Assembly (NCBI GenBank): GCA_030426805.1
Contig: JAUHXU010000004.1
Coordinates: 234,792-298,791 of the forward strand
Direction of reading: 5' to 3'
Source of the DNA: a bacterium
GTDB taxonomy: Bacteria; Planctomycetota; JAFGQW01
Length of the DNA stretch: 64,000 nucleotides
Shown here: positions 53,213-62,451 of the stretch, piece after piece
How the letters are laid out: each line of letters begins with the position of its first letter
Position numbering within the stretch: the stretch's first letter is position 1
The notes under the pieces: generated by a model
The model's input: only the letters and a program-made list of their open reading frames with translations
What the model was told of the DNA's origin: nothing
The model's database searches: none
Made by a program: the position numbers and the translations under genes

Positions 53213-55345
53213 ATGTCGCGAGAGTTCGTCTGTTCACTCTGTCACAAGCGATCGACGACCGCCGTCTGCGCGTGGTGCGGGATGGTCTCGGACGTCGATG
53301 CGGTGATCGTCGAGGCCAACGCGCTCTACCGAGCCGAGGGGCTGGCGGTGCCGCAGGGCGCGCTCGACGGTCTCGCGGCGTTGCGTCCGCTGCGGCCGAT
53401 CGCACCCGCGCCGGTGCCCGCACCGGTGGCGGCCGCGCCCGAGTCGATCGCGGACGACGCACCGGCCGTCCCGGACACCGTGCCGCAGGGGATGGTGCGC
53501 GTGGCGGGCGGGGCGTTCCTGTTCGGTGAGGAGCGCGCGAGCACCGACGTGGCGACCTTCTGCATCGACCGCTACCCGGTGACGAACTCGCAATACGCCG
53601 CATTCGTCGCGGCGACCGGACATCGCGCGCCGCGCTACTGGACCGGCGCGACCCCGCCGCCGAGCAAGCTCGACCACCCGGTCGTCGGCGTGACGTGCGA
53701 CGACGCGGCGGCCTACCTGGTCTGGTGCGGAAAGCGACTGCCGACCGAAGCCGAGTGGGAGAAGGCCGCGCGCGGGACGGACGGTCGCGTCTATCCCTGG
53801 GGGGACGCGTTCACGACCGGCATGGCGAACGTGTCCGGTGCCGAGATCAAGGACACGACCGCGGTCGGTCGCTATCGTCAGGGGGCGAGCGTCTACGGCT
53901 GTGAGGAACTCGCGGGCAACGTGTGGGAGTGGACGTCGACGCGCTACGTCTCGGGGGGCACGAACCTCACGCTCAAGGGCGGCAGCTGGTACGACTTCAG
54001 CAATCACGCGCGCGCGGATCACCGCTTCAGCGCGCCGCCGGAGCACGAGGGTGCCTGTGTGGGCTTCCGCGGCGTGTGGGACGCGACCAGCGCGTTGCCG
54101 ACGCACGTGCCGATCCGCACCGAGGAGACACCGGGCGCGCCGGACGTGATGCCACAGACGGGTCGTCGCGCCGCGATCGCGACGACCGTCGCACTGGGGG
54201 ATCCGTTCGCGATCGCCGACGTCGTCGAATCCACGGTCGGCGCGATGGACGACTACGACGTGCACTCCGCGAAGGCACGCATCGACGAACTGTTCACGCC
54301 GCTGGAACCGCTGCCCGGCACCGCCCGGCCGCAACCCGTGCCGGCCGCGACGACGTCGAAGACCGTCGATCCGAGTCCCGCGGGCCGCTTCGTGCCGCAC
54401 CGACTGCGCATCGTCGCGGCCGCGTTGCTCGTCGTCGTGCCGTTGTCGGTGATCGGCGTCGTCGTCTTCGATACGAGCGACGCCACCCCGGAGACGCCGG
54501 AGAGCGTGGCCCCCTCGACGCCGGCGCCGAAGCCGGCGGCCGCGAAACCCGCGGCACCGTCCGTTGCGCGCACGGAGCCCGCTCCACCCGTCGTGGTTCC
54601 GACACCCGCGCCGAAGGCCGCCCGGTCGAAGACGCCGGAAGCGGCACCTGCAGCAACTCCGGCAGCAACTCCTTCACCCCGACCCGCGGCCGGGATGCCG
54701 GCGGCGCCGCCGGGCATGGTCGCCGTGCCGGCCGGCGAGTTCCTCTACGGCGCACGGGAAACGCGGAAGCCGGTCTTCGTGAAGGCGTTCTTCATCGACC
54801 GGCACGAGGTGACGAACGAGGCGTTCGCGAAGTTCGTCGCCGCGACGAAGTACCCGGCACCGCGGCATACGCGCCACTGGCGAAACGGCCGGGTCGTGCC
54901 GGGATACGAGCGCTTCCCGGTCACGATGATCGATCACGGCGCGGCGCGGCAGTACGCGGCGTGGGTCGGCAAGCGGTTGCCGACCGAGATCGAGTGGGAG
55001 AAAGCGGCGCGGGGCACCGACGGCCGCAAGTATCCGTGGGGGGACGGCGCCAACTCCGGACACGCCAATCTTTTTCCGCCCGTGAACAGCCAACTCGGTC
55101 CGCGGGCGGTCGGTTCCTACCCGTCGGGCCGGTCGCCGTTCGGTTGTGACGACATGTGCGGCAACGTCCTCGAGTGGACGAGCTCGCGCGACGGCTTGAA
55201 ATTCGTGCTCCGCGGAGGCAGCTGGGGGATGATCCGGTCCAAGGGTGTGCTCAGCCATCGCTACCTCGACTTCGCGCCCGAGTCGCGCTCGCCGATCGTC
55301 GGATTCCGCTGTGTTCAGGACGTACCGGACCCGAATCGAAGATAA
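53213..55345 (+). CDS. zinc-ribbon membrane protein with two SUMF1 (FGE-sulfatase) domains
   Basis: A 710-residue protein. A short zinc-ribbon-like start has C7, C10, C19 and C22. A first SUMF1 domain (about 92-285) shows DRYPVTNSQYAAFV, RLPTEAEWEKAARGTDGRVY, PWGD, GNVWEWTSTRY and LKGGSWYDF. A helix at about 396-418 (IVAAALLVVVPLSVIGVVVF) and a Pro/Ala linker lead to a second SUMF1 domain (about 502-705; DRHEVTNEAFAKFV, KRLPTEIEWEKAARG, GNVLEWTSSRD, RGGSWGMI). The domains should lie on opposite membrane faces. Neither keeps the two catalytic Cys after GGSW known from formylglycine-generating enzyme, so binding or another chemistry is likelier. Divergent from the receiver-kinase. Confidence 0.85.
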   Translation: MSREFVCSLCHKRSTTAVCAWCGMVSDVDAVIVEANALYRAEGLAVPQGALDGLAALRPLRPIAPAPVPAPVAAAPESIADDAPAVPDTVPQGMVRVAGGAFLFGEERASTDVATFCIDRYPVTNSQYAAFVAATGHRAPRYWTGATPPPSKLDHPVVGVTCDDAAAYLVWCGKRLPTEAEWEKAARGTDGRVYPWGDAFTTGMANVSGAEIKDTTAVGRYRQGASVYGCEELAGNVWEWTSTRYVSGGTNLTLKGGSWYDFSNHARADHRFSAPPEHEGACVGFRGVWDATSALPTHVPIRTEETPGAPDVMPQTGRRAAIATTVALGDPFAIADVVESTVGAMDDYDVHSAKARIDELFTPLEPLPGTARPQPVPAATTSKTVDPSPAGRFVPHRLRIVAAALLVVVPLSVIGVVVFDTSDATPETPESVAPSTPAPKPAAAKPAAPSVARTEPAPPVVVPTPAPKAARSKTPEAAPAATPAATPSPRPAAGMPAAPPGMVAVPAGEFLYGARETRKPVFVKAFFIDRHEVTNEAFAKFVAATKYPAPRHTRHWRNGRVVPGYERFPVTMIDHGAARQYAAWVGKRLPTEIEWEKAARGTDGRKYPWGDGANSGHANLFPPVNSQLGPRAVGSYPSGRSPFGCDDMCGNVLEWTSSRDGLKFVLRGGSWGMIRSKGVLSHRYLDFAPESRSPIVGFRCVQDVPDPNRR

Positions 55346-55373
55346 ATCTCGATTCGAGCCGACGATTTCCGTC

Positions 55374-55403
55374 TGGACCGGCATCCGGAACCGGCATTAG
55401 AAT
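55374..55403 (+). promoter_or_regulatory. candidate promoter with leader hairpin for the hydrolase-like gene
   Basis: TGGACC at 55374-55379 and TAGAAT at 55398-55403, spaced 18 bases, match four and five of six sigma-70 positions. The transcript would begin near 55410, right at a CCGTCTC/GAGACGG hairpin (55411-55434). Confidence 0.5.
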
Positions 55404-55514
55404 CCCCGAGCCGTCTCCAGACCCGGAGAGACGGCAAGAGCCCCGGGGACCCGCGACGGCAGCCGCCATGCGCCGACGCACCGTCCTACCCGCACGATCT
55501 GTCTCGCACGGAGG

Positions 55515-57263
55515 ATGAACAGAGCGAACATGCGAAGCTCCATCGTTTCGCGGTGCGCCCGACGTCAGGGAACCGTTGCCTTCTCGCCCATCGCCTGCGC
55601 GCTGGCCTTCTTCATCGCGACGACCGCGATGCCGACGGCCGTCGACGCGCAGACGCCGCGACTGAACGTCCGCGGCAACGAGTTGTTCTACGGCGACCAG
55701 CCCGTCTACCCGTTCGGCCAGGGTTTCTGGCACGCGGTGGTCAAGGGCGGCTTCGACGTGACGCGCGAGGCGAATTGGTATGCACCATTCCAGGCGAACT
55801 TCACCCGCGTGAAGATCGTCACCACGCGCATCAAGGCCGGCGCGACGTGGAAGCCCGAGAACCCGTGGCTGCTGCTGACCAACAACAAGTACGACCTGAC
55901 CCGCTGGAACAACACGTTCTGGTCGCGGCTCGACACGTTCTTGCGTCGCAACGAGCAGAGCGGTCGCTTCGTGATCCTGCAGATCGTCGACGACGTGACG
56001 ATGAAGCAGGGGACGGATGCGTGGGATCTCCACCCGCTCAACCCGAACCGGAACATCAACAACCTCGGACTCCCCGGCAACGGGGTGTCGGGCAAGCCTG
56101 ACGTCTACGACGTCAACGATTCGCGCGTGATGGACGTGCACCGTCAGTTGCTCAACGAGGTGCTGAACCGCACGAAGCAGTTCGGCAACGTCATCTACGA
56201 GATCGGCAACGAGTACGCGGGCACGAAGCAGTTCTTCGACGAGATGGTCGCCGAGATCAAAGCGTTCGAGCAGTTCCACAACATCGACCTGCTCGTGACC
56301 AACATGCCGAGCACGGTTGCGCAGTTCGACCACGAGGCGAGCCATCCCGACGTGGACCTGCTCGACTTCTGGCACGCGCCGAAGTCGATCCGCTCCCTCG
56401 CACCGAACCAGCTGCACGCGACGATGACGTCGCTCTACGCAAAGTACGGCACGAAGCCGTTGATCGCCGGTCGCATCGGCCCGGAGCCGGACACCGAGAA
56501 GGACACGCCGACGTGGCGCGGCATCGCGCGGCGCGACTTCTGGGCGATCCTGCTCGGCGGTGGGCGCGGAGCGACGACGAAGGAGGACGAGGACGACATC
56601 GAGAACGGGCCCAGTGCCTACGATGTCTCCGAGGACTGGGAGGCCGAGGGCATCCTCGGGCTGCAGACGGTACTCGACAACCTGCTGCTCCAAGGGCCGA
56701 TCGAGCCGCGGCAGCAACTCGTCTACTCCAACGGCTTCCAGTGGACGTGGGCCTCGTCGTCCGGTCCCGAGTTCATCGCATACGTCGCGGGTGCCGGTCA
56801 GGGCAACGTCGAACTGACGGGCGTGCCGGCGTCGCGCTACACGGTCAAGGTCTACGACCCGGAGCGCGCGCAACTCCTGACGACGAGCCGCATCACCGTG
56901 CCGAGCAGTGGCCGCGTATCGGTGCCGGTGGGCGCGCTCTCGAGCAGCGACGACCGCGCCGTGTGGCTCACGCCCGAACCGTTCGACGTCTCGATCCGTT
57001 GGGAGCAACTCGGGAACACCTATCGGCTCGTGCTCGAAGGGCAGGACCTGCCGGGACTCTACGGACTGTCGGTGCGCCTCAACGGGGTCGCCGAAATCGT
57101 CCCGTGGATCCAGAAGGTCGGTGTCGTGACGCCGATTACCGGTGGCATTCGGATCACGACGCCCTACCTGGCGCTACCGCCGAAGGCCGTCTACTCGTTC
57201 GAGCTGACGGCATTCGGCCCGACCTGGACCGATCGTTCCGTGTCGCGGCTCTGGGTGCCGTAG
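55515..57263 (+). CDS. secreted clan GH-A-like (cellulase-fold) protein
   Basis: A 582-residue protein with a long N-region and signal peptide (ACALAFFIATTAMPTAVDAQ). A TIM-barrel-like domain follows (about 50-370): YPFGQGFWHAVVKGGFDV, FTRVKIVTTRIKAG, and VIYEIGNEYAGT, where E233 fits the acid/base Glu of clan GH-A. At the strand where GH-A enzymes have the nucleophile Glu, KPLIAGRIGPEP carries R320, so catalysis may be altered or lost. A beta-sandwich part closes the chain. It may trim or bind the polysaccharide made nearby. Two ATGs (55515, 55530) are possible; GGAGG lies only one base before the first. Confidence 0.7.
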   Translation: MNRANMRSSIVSRCARRQGTVAFSPIACALAFFIATTAMPTAVDAQTPRLNVRGNELFYGDQPVYPFGQGFWHAVVKGGFDVTREANWYAPFQANFTRVKIVTTRIKAGATWKPENPWLLLTNNKYDLTRWNNTFWSRLDTFLRRNEQSGRFVILQIVDDVTMKQGTDAWDLHPLNPNRNINNLGLPGNGVSGKPDVYDVNDSRVMDVHRQLLNEVLNRTKQFGNVIYEIGNEYAGTKQFFDEMVAEIKAFEQFHNIDLLVTNMPSTVAQFDHEASHPDVDLLDFWHAPKSIRSLAPNQLHATMTSLYAKYGTKPLIAGRIGPEPDTEKDTPTWRGIARRDFWAILLGGGRGATTKEDEDDIENGPSAYDVSEDWEAEGILGLQTVLDNLLLQGPIEPRQQLVYSNGFQWTWASSSGPEFIAYVAGAGQGNVELTGVPASRYTVKVYDPERAQLLTTSRITVPSSGRVSVPVGALSSSDDRAVWLTPEPFDVSIRWEQLGNTYRLVLEGQDLPGLYGLSVRLNGVAEIVPWIQKVGVVTPITGGIRITTPYLALPPKAVYSFELTAFGPTWTDRSVSRLWVP

Positions 57264-57533
57264 TCGCTGCGTCGGCCGTCTCGCGAGCGGGCGGCCGTGT
57301 TGGGTATCGGGGCGACCGTTTCGGGCGCAAGCCCGGAGCGCGTTTCGCCGATGGAGGATGGGAACGGGTCGCGGCCGCGCACGTGCGATAGTATCGTTTT
57401 GATACGCGGTGTGCGCTGACGGTCCGGTTATACTCCGGGTCGTGATGGATGGCCCATGGGAAGCCGGTCGGGCGGATCGATGGCGGAACGAGTCGAGGAC
57501 TCCGGACGGAGAGAGGGGCGGGGTGAGCAGCCG

Positions 57534-58736
57534 ATGCGCATTCTGATGATCGCGCCTCAGCCGTTCTTCGAACCGCGGGGCACGCCGTTCAGCATTCTCA
57601 ACCGCCTGTCGTCGTTGACGCGTGGGCCGGTCGAAGTCGATCTCGTCACCTACCCGATCGGGCGCGACCCCGGGATCTTCGGCGTGACGATTCACCGCTC
57701 TGCGCGGTTCCCCGGGATCAAGTCGGTGCCGATCGGCTTCAGCGTCCGCAAGATCGTGCTCGACGCGCTGTTGATCCTCAAGGCGCGAAGCCTCTTGCGC
57801 AACAATCGCTACGACCTCGTGCACACGCACGAGGAAGCGGGGCTCGTCGGCAACTGGATGGCCGGCCACTACGGCGTCCGCCACCTCTACGACATGCACT
57901 CGAACCTGCTCGAGCAGATGCGCAAGAGTGTGTTCTTCCGCCATGGCCCGCTTCGGTGGCTCGGTGAGAAGCTGCAGAAGTCGGCGCTCCGCAACGCGGA
58001 TGCAGTGATCACGATCTGTCCGGAGTTGCAGCACTACGTCGACCGCGTCGCGCCGACGGTGCCGCACGTGTTGATCGAGAACACGTTCGACCACTTCGCC
58101 GAGACCGCCGAGGGCACGCGCGACGAGGTGGAGAAGCTCGGGCTCGAGCCGGACGAGTCGGTCTTGCTCTACGCGGGCACCCTCGAGTCGTATCAGGGCA
58201 TCGAACTCGTGATCGATGCCGCACCCAGCGTGTTGGCACGACACCCGCGGACGCGATTCGTCCTCGTCGGTGGCACGCCCGGGCAGGTCCGCTACTACAG
58301 TGCGCGCGCGGACGCCGCGGGCGTCGGCGAGCGCTTCAGCTTCACCGGCATGGTCGAAGCACACGCGATCCCCGGCTTCATCGACGCCGCCACGGTGCTG
58401 CTCAGCCCGCGTCGCCGCGGGACCAACACGCCGAGCAAGATCTACACCTACCTGCGCAGCGGCAAGCCGATGGTCGCGACGGCGCTCGAAACGCATACGC
58501 AGGTGCTCACCGACGACGTCGCGGTGCTCACGCCACTCGACGGCGAGGCGTTCGCCGCCGGCATCAACGCGATGCTCGACGACCCGGCACGACGCGACGC
58601 GATCGCGACACGCGCGCAGGCCTACGCGGCCGAGAAGTACGACGTCGCGCTGTATCACGACGCGCTGCGCGAACTCTACGCGAGCCTCGGTGCGGTCGAC
58701 GAATCGAACGGCCGGGGCGACGCGAGCGACGCCTGA
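57534..58736 (+). CDS. GT4-family glycosyltransferase
   Basis: A 400-residue GT-B enzyme. It starts MRILMIAPQPFFEPRGTPFS and has HTHEEAGLVGNWMAGHYGV, VITICPELQHYVD, LLYAGTLESYQGIELVIDAA, FVLVGGTPGQVRYY and the donor-site SPRRRGTNTPSKIYTYLRSG. The last lacks the usual E-x7-E spacing and instead has a Thr/Ser-Lys-Ile-Tyr segment seen in some GT4 subgroups. The ATG at 57534 has GGGGTGAG nine bases upstream and begins the fold; a longer frame from 57456 adds a hydrophilic 26-residue stretch. A TATACT hexamer at 57429-57434 may be a -10. First gene of the second glycan operon, two bases before the amidotransferase. Confidence 0.88.
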   Translation: MRILMIAPQPFFEPRGTPFSILNRLSSLTRGPVEVDLVTYPIGRDPGIFGVTIHRSARFPGIKSVPIGFSVRKIVLDALLILKARSLLRNNRYDLVHTHEEAGLVGNWMAGHYGVRHLYDMHSNLLEQMRKSVFFRHGPLRWLGEKLQKSALRNADAVITICPELQHYVDRVAPTVPHVLIENTFDHFAETAEGTRDEVEKLGLEPDESVLLYAGTLESYQGIELVIDAAPSVLARHPRTRFVLVGGTPGQVRYYSARADAAGVGERFSFTGMVEAHAIPGFIDAATVLLSPRRRGTNTPSKIYTYLRSGKPMVATALETHTQVLTDDVAVLTPLDGEAFAAGINAMLDDPARRDAIATRAQAYAAEKYDVALYHDALRELYASLGAVDESNGRGDASDA

Positions 58737-58738
58737 TC

Positions 58739-60643
58739 GTGTGCGGCATTGCAGGCGTCTGGTACGCCGACCGGTCGCGAGCGCCGGCGCCGGGGGTTCT
58801 CGATCGGATGGTGGCGACGCTGCACCATCGCGGACCCGACGACCGCGGCACCTGGGCCGCATCCGGCGCGGGGCTCGGTGCCGCACGCTTGAGCATCGTC
58901 GATCTCGCGGGCGGACACCAGCCGATCGCGAGCGAGGACGGATCCGTCGTCGCCGCGCAAAACGGTGAGATCTACAACCACGAGGCGCTGCGCGACGAGC
59001 TGATCGCGCTCGGCCACACGTTCCGCTCGCGCGTCGACACCGAGGTGCTCGTGCACGGCTACGAGGCCTGGGGGGCCGAGGGGCTCGCGACGCGACTGCA
59101 CGGGATGTTCGCGGTCGCGATCTACGACGTCGCATCACATCGCCTCACGCTGATCCGCGACCGCCTCGGCGTCAAACCGCTCTACGTCTTCGCGGCCGAC
59201 GACCGCGTCGTGTTCGGCTCCGAGCCGAAGGCGATCCTCGCGCACGGCGACGTGCCGCGGCGCCTCGACCCCGATGCGATCGACCTGTTCCTCACGTTCG
59301 AGTTCACCCCGGCGCCGCGGACGCTGCTGCGCGACGTGCGCAAGCTGCGACCGGGATCGTTGCAGACCTTCGAACCGACGGGCCGGGCGACGCACCGCTA
59401 CTGGCGACTGCCGGAGCCGGGCGCGCTCGCCGCGACCAGCGACGCCGATGCGATCGCGGGTGTCGGCGCGCGGATCGAAGAGGCCGTTCGCGCACGCCTG
59501 ATGGCCGACGTGCCACTCGGCGCGCTGTTGAGCGGCGGCATCGACAGCTCGACGATCGTCAGCCGGATGGCGGCGCTCGGCGTCCGTCCGCTGTCGACGT
59601 TCTCGGTCGGCTTTCGCGATCCGAGTTACGACGAGTCCGCCCATGCCGAGGCGATCGCGACCCACTTCGGCGCGACGCATCACGCGGCGGGACTCGTCCC
59701 GCGCGCGGTCGAGTTGGTCGACCGGCTCCTGCCGTTCCTCGACGACCCGATCGGGGACTTCAGCATCTTCCCGACCTACCTCGTCAGCCAACTCGCACGC
59801 CAACGCGTCAAGGTCGTGCTGAGCGGCGACGGGGGCGACGAGGTGTTCGGCGGCTACGACGCCTACCTCGCGGATCGGGTGGGCCGTCGCCTCGCGTGGT
59901 TGCCCGCCGGGCTTCGACGCGGTGCGTTCGCGATGGCCCGTCGCATGCGGCCACGCGACCGCAAGAAGGGGATGTGGAACGCGACGCGGCGGTTCCTCGA
60001 GGGACTCGTCCACCCGGCCGAGCTCGGCCACATGCGGTGGATGGTCTTCCTCGGCGAGGCGGACAAGGCCGAGGCCTACGGCGACGGCCTCGCCGGCCGG
60101 GATCCGGAGGCGTGGCGGGGCGTCGTCCGCGAAGCGCTCGACGACCGCGACGTCGCCGACCCGGTCGAGCGAAATCTCCGGCTCGATCTCGCGCTCTACC
60201 TGCCCGAGAACATCCTCCTCAAGGTCGACCGGATGTCGATGGCCAACTCGCTCGAGGCGCGTGTCCCGCTCCTCGACCACCGGCTCGTCGAGTTCGTCGC
60301 CGGGCTCCCGTCACGCTGCAAGCTCCGGGGCAGCGAACGCAAGTGGGTGCTGCGCCGGGCCGTAGGCGACTGGCTCCCACCGGCGGTGCTCGCGCGCCGC
60401 AAGACCGGCTTCAGCATCCCGATGAAGACCTGGCTTCGCGACGAACTGCGCGATATGGTCGAGGCCGTCGTCCACGGCCGGATCGTCGAGGATCTCGGTC
60501 TGATCCGGCGCGACTATCTGCGCCGTCTTGTCGATGAACACTGTGCGGGACGCGCGGATCACGCGCATCGGCTCTGGGCGATGGTGGTGCTCGAGTCGTG
60601 GGTCGGGCAGACGCTCGCCGCCGCGCCGGGGAGGACGACGTGA
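58739..60643 (+). CDS. asparagine synthetase-like amidotransferase, second copy
   Basis: A 634-residue paralogue of the protein at 36240. The glutaminase domain starts with GTG then Cys2 (CGIAGVWYADR), with AARLSIVDLAGGHQPI and QNGEIYNHEAL. The synthetase domain has LLSGGIDSSTIV, VVLSGDGGDEVFGGYDAYL and ILLKVDRMSMANSLEARVPL. It is closer to classical AsnB in the late RKTGFSIPMKTWLRDEL segment. It probably amidates a glycan precursor, as its neighbours are a GT4 and an acyltransferase. The stop overlaps the acyltransferase start (GTGA). Confidence 0.88.
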   Translation: MCGIAGVWYADRSRAPAPGVLDRMVATLHHRGPDDRGTWAASGAGLGAARLSIVDLAGGHQPIASEDGSVVAAQNGEIYNHEALRDELIALGHTFRSRVDTEVLVHGYEAWGAEGLATRLHGMFAVAIYDVASHRLTLIRDRLGVKPLYVFAADDRVVFGSEPKAILAHGDVPRRLDPDAIDLFLTFEFTPAPRTLLRDVRKLRPGSLQTFEPTGRATHRYWRLPEPGALAATSDADAIAGVGARIEEAVRARLMADVPLGALLSGGIDSSTIVSRMAALGVRPLSTFSVGFRDPSYDESAHAEAIATHFGATHHAAGLVPRAVELVDRLLPFLDDPIGDFSIFPTYLVSQLARQRVKVVLSGDGGDEVFGGYDAYLADRVGRRLAWLPAGLRRGAFAMARRMRPRDRKKGMWNATRRFLEGLVHPAELGHMRWMVFLGEADKAEAYGDGLAGRDPEAWRGVVREALDDRDVADPVERNLRLDLALYLPENILLKVDRMSMANSLEARVPLLDHRLVEFVAGLPSRCKLRGSERKWVLRRAVGDWLPPAVLARRKTGFSIPMKTWLRDELRDMVEAVVHGRIVEDLGLIRRDYLRRLVDEHCAGRADHAHRLWAMVVLESWVGQTLAAAPGRTT

Positions 60644-61416
60644 ACGCGGACAGGGCTGCGGCCGATCGAACCGAACTGCAGGCCGAACTGCAGGAGCAGG
60701 GGGGCGGTCCGCTCGAGACCTACCGACGGATGGCGATCGGCCGACCCGGGTGGTGGGCGCTCATCCGCTACGAGCTGATCACCGGGCTCTTCGGCAGCTT
60801 CCCGGGGGCGATCGGCTACGGGCTGCGCCGACTGTTCTATCCGCGACTCTTCCGCTCGTGCGGCAAGAGCGTCGTGTTCGGTCGTCACTTGGTGCTGCGG
60901 CATCCGCACAAGATCGACATCGGCGATCGCGTCGTGATCGACGATCACTGTGTGCTCGACGCCAAGCGCGAGGACGAGGCGCGGATCGCGCTGGGCAACG
61001 GCGTCCTGTTGAGCCGGGGTACCGTCATCAGCACCGCCGGCGTCGTCGAGATCGGCGAGAACGGCAATCTCGGCCTCGAGACCGTCGTGCACTGCGATCA
61101 CGAGGTGATTCTCGGCCGAAGCGTCCTGACCGCCGCGCGCTGCTACCTGATGGGCGTCGCCGATTATCGCCACGACCGCACCGACGTGCCCGTCGTCGCC
61201 CAGGGCAAGGGGCCGAAGCGCCCGCTGCGCCTCGAAGACCACGTCTGGGTCGGCGCCGGATCCTACGTGCGGGCGGGCGTGACGGTCGGCCACGACGCGA
61301 TCATCGCGGTCAACAGCGTCGTCAATCGAGACGTCGCCCCGTTCGCGATCGTCGCCGGGGCGCCGGCGCGCGTCGTCAAGATGCGCCGCGGACAGGAGAG
61401 CCGCGATGCCCTATAA
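60640..61416 (+). CDS. hexapeptide-repeat (LbetaH) acyltransferase
   Basis: A 258-residue left-handed beta-helix transferase. After a membrane-associating N-terminal part (WWALIRYELITGLFGSFPGA), hexapeptide turns run from HKIDIGDRVVIDDHCVLD through GNGVLLSRGTVISTAG to DHVWVGAGSYVRAGVTVG and AVNSVVNRDVAPFAIVAGAP. His in VVHCDHEV may be catalytic. Enzymes like this acetylate sugars of O-antigen or capsule; the acyl donor is presumably acetyl-CoA. The GTG start lies in an overlap with the amidotransferase. A promoter for the next gene lies inside its last codons. Confidence 0.88.
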   Translation: MNADRAAADRTELQAELQEQGGGPLETYRRMAIGRPGWWALIRYELITGLFGSFPGAIGYGLRRLFYPRLFRSCGKSVVFGRHLVLRHPHKIDIGDRVVIDDHCVLDAKREDEARIALGNGVLLSRGTVISTAGVVEIGENGNLGLETVVHCDHEVILGRSVLTAARCYLMGVADYRHDRTDVPVVAQGKGPKRPLRLEDHVWVGAGSYVRAGVTVGHDAIIAVNSVVNRDVAPFAIVAGAPARVVKMRRGQESRDAL

Positions 61417-61417
61417 T
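61389..61417 (+). promoter_or_regulatory. promoter inside the acyltransferase 3' end
   Basis: TATAAT at 61412-61417 is a perfect -10, and CGGACA at 61389-61394 matches the -35 at four positions with a 17-base spacer. It would start a transcript near 61424 for the GT2 gene at 61483. Confidence 0.55.
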
Positions 61418-61482
61418 ACGTGCAGGCAATTGGTTACGGCGTCCGTGGCGACTGTGCGCCGACGCCCGAGGGGTGCCCGCTG

Positions 61483-62451
61483 ATGTCCGAGCTGCCGGAA
61501 GCGCCGGTCCTGTCGATCGTGATTCCGCTCTACAACGAGGAGGAGAGCCTCCGTCCGTTGTGGGACGCGATCCAGGCCGTGCTGCCCGAGCTCCCGAGCA
61601 CCGAGGTCGTCTTCGTCGACGACGGCAGCAGCGACACGACCCCCGAGATCCTCGCGGAGCTCAAGGCGACCGGCGCCCCGATTCGCGCGCTGATGCTCAA
61701 GCGCAACTTCGGGCAGACCCCCGCGATGGCCGCAGGCTTCGACCACGCGCGGGGGCGGATCGTCGTGACGCTCGACGGCGACCTCCAGAACGACCCGACC
61801 GACATCCCGCGTCTGCTCGAGGAGATGGACAAGGGCTACGACCTCGTCTGCGGCTGGCGCAAGAACCGACGCGACACCTACCTGACGCGCATCCTGCCGA
61901 GCCGGATCGCGAACTGGCTGATCGGCCGGATCACCGGGGTGCGGATCCACGACTACGGCTGCACGCTCAAGGCGTTTCGCTCGGAGGTCGTCCGCCACCT
62001 GAACCTCTACGCCGACCAGCACCGTTTCATCCCGGCGATCGCGGCGGGCCACGGCGCGCAGGTCAAAGAGATCGTCGTCAATCACCACCCGCGGCGCTAC
62101 GGCACGTCGAAGTACGGCATCGGCCGCACGTTCAAGGTGATGGCCGACGTCGTGACGCTGCGGATGTGCACCCGATTCGCGTCACGTCCGGCGCACTGGT
62201 TCGGCATCATGAGCGTGCCGTTCTTCGTGATGAGCGTGATCTTCGGCCTCGCGACGTTCCTCAACCTGCTGGAGCTGATCCGCTTCGGCGGGCTCGACGT
62301 CGGCTACGAGGCGCAGACGGTCTTCCCGTCGATCGCGTTCCTGTTCTTCTACCTCGCGGTACACCTGATCGCGCTCGGCTTCCTGAGCGAGCTGTTCCTC
62401 CGGGTGTCCGACCACCGAATGACGGAGATCATCGATGCCGGAGGCGTCTGA
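61483..62451 (+). CDS. GT2 polyprenyl-phosphate glycosyltransferase with two C-terminal helices
   Basis: A 322-residue ArnC/GtrB-like enzyme. It has LSIVIPLYNEEESLRPLW, VVFVDDGSSDTTPEIL, the metal motif VTLDGDLQNDPTDIP (D98, D100), and VRIHDYGCTLKAFRSEV. Two hydrophobic helices near the end (FFVMSVIFGLATFLNLL and FLFFYLAVHLIALGFL) are the usual anchors. It moves a sugar to polyprenyl phosphate on the inner membrane face. The ATG at 61483 is chosen because GAGGGG lies upstream and the fold starts there; a GTG at 61420 would lie at the expected transcript start. It overlaps its paralogue by 17 bases. Confidence 0.9.
   Translation: MSELPEAPVLSIVIPLYNEEESLRPLWDAIQAVLPELPSTEVVFVDDGSSDTTPEILAELKATGAPIRALMLKRNFGQTPAMAAGFDHARGRIVVTLDGDLQNDPTDIPRLLEEMDKGYDLVCGWRKNRRDTYLTRILPSRIANWLIGRITGVRIHDYGCTLKAFRSEVVRHLNLYADQHRFIPAIAAGHGAQVKEIVVNHHPRRYGTSKYGIGRTFKVMADVVTLRMCTRFASRPAHWFGIMSVPFFVMSVIFGLATFLNLLELIRFGGLDVGYEAQTVFPSIAFLFFYLAVHLIALGFLSELFLRVSDHRMTEIIDAGGV

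Noticed and set aside
57386-57405. AGTATCGTT shared with the stretch before the 39-residue gene (near 16843)
   Set aside because: Nine shared bases at two sites without matching distances to genes are too little to call a regulatory motif.
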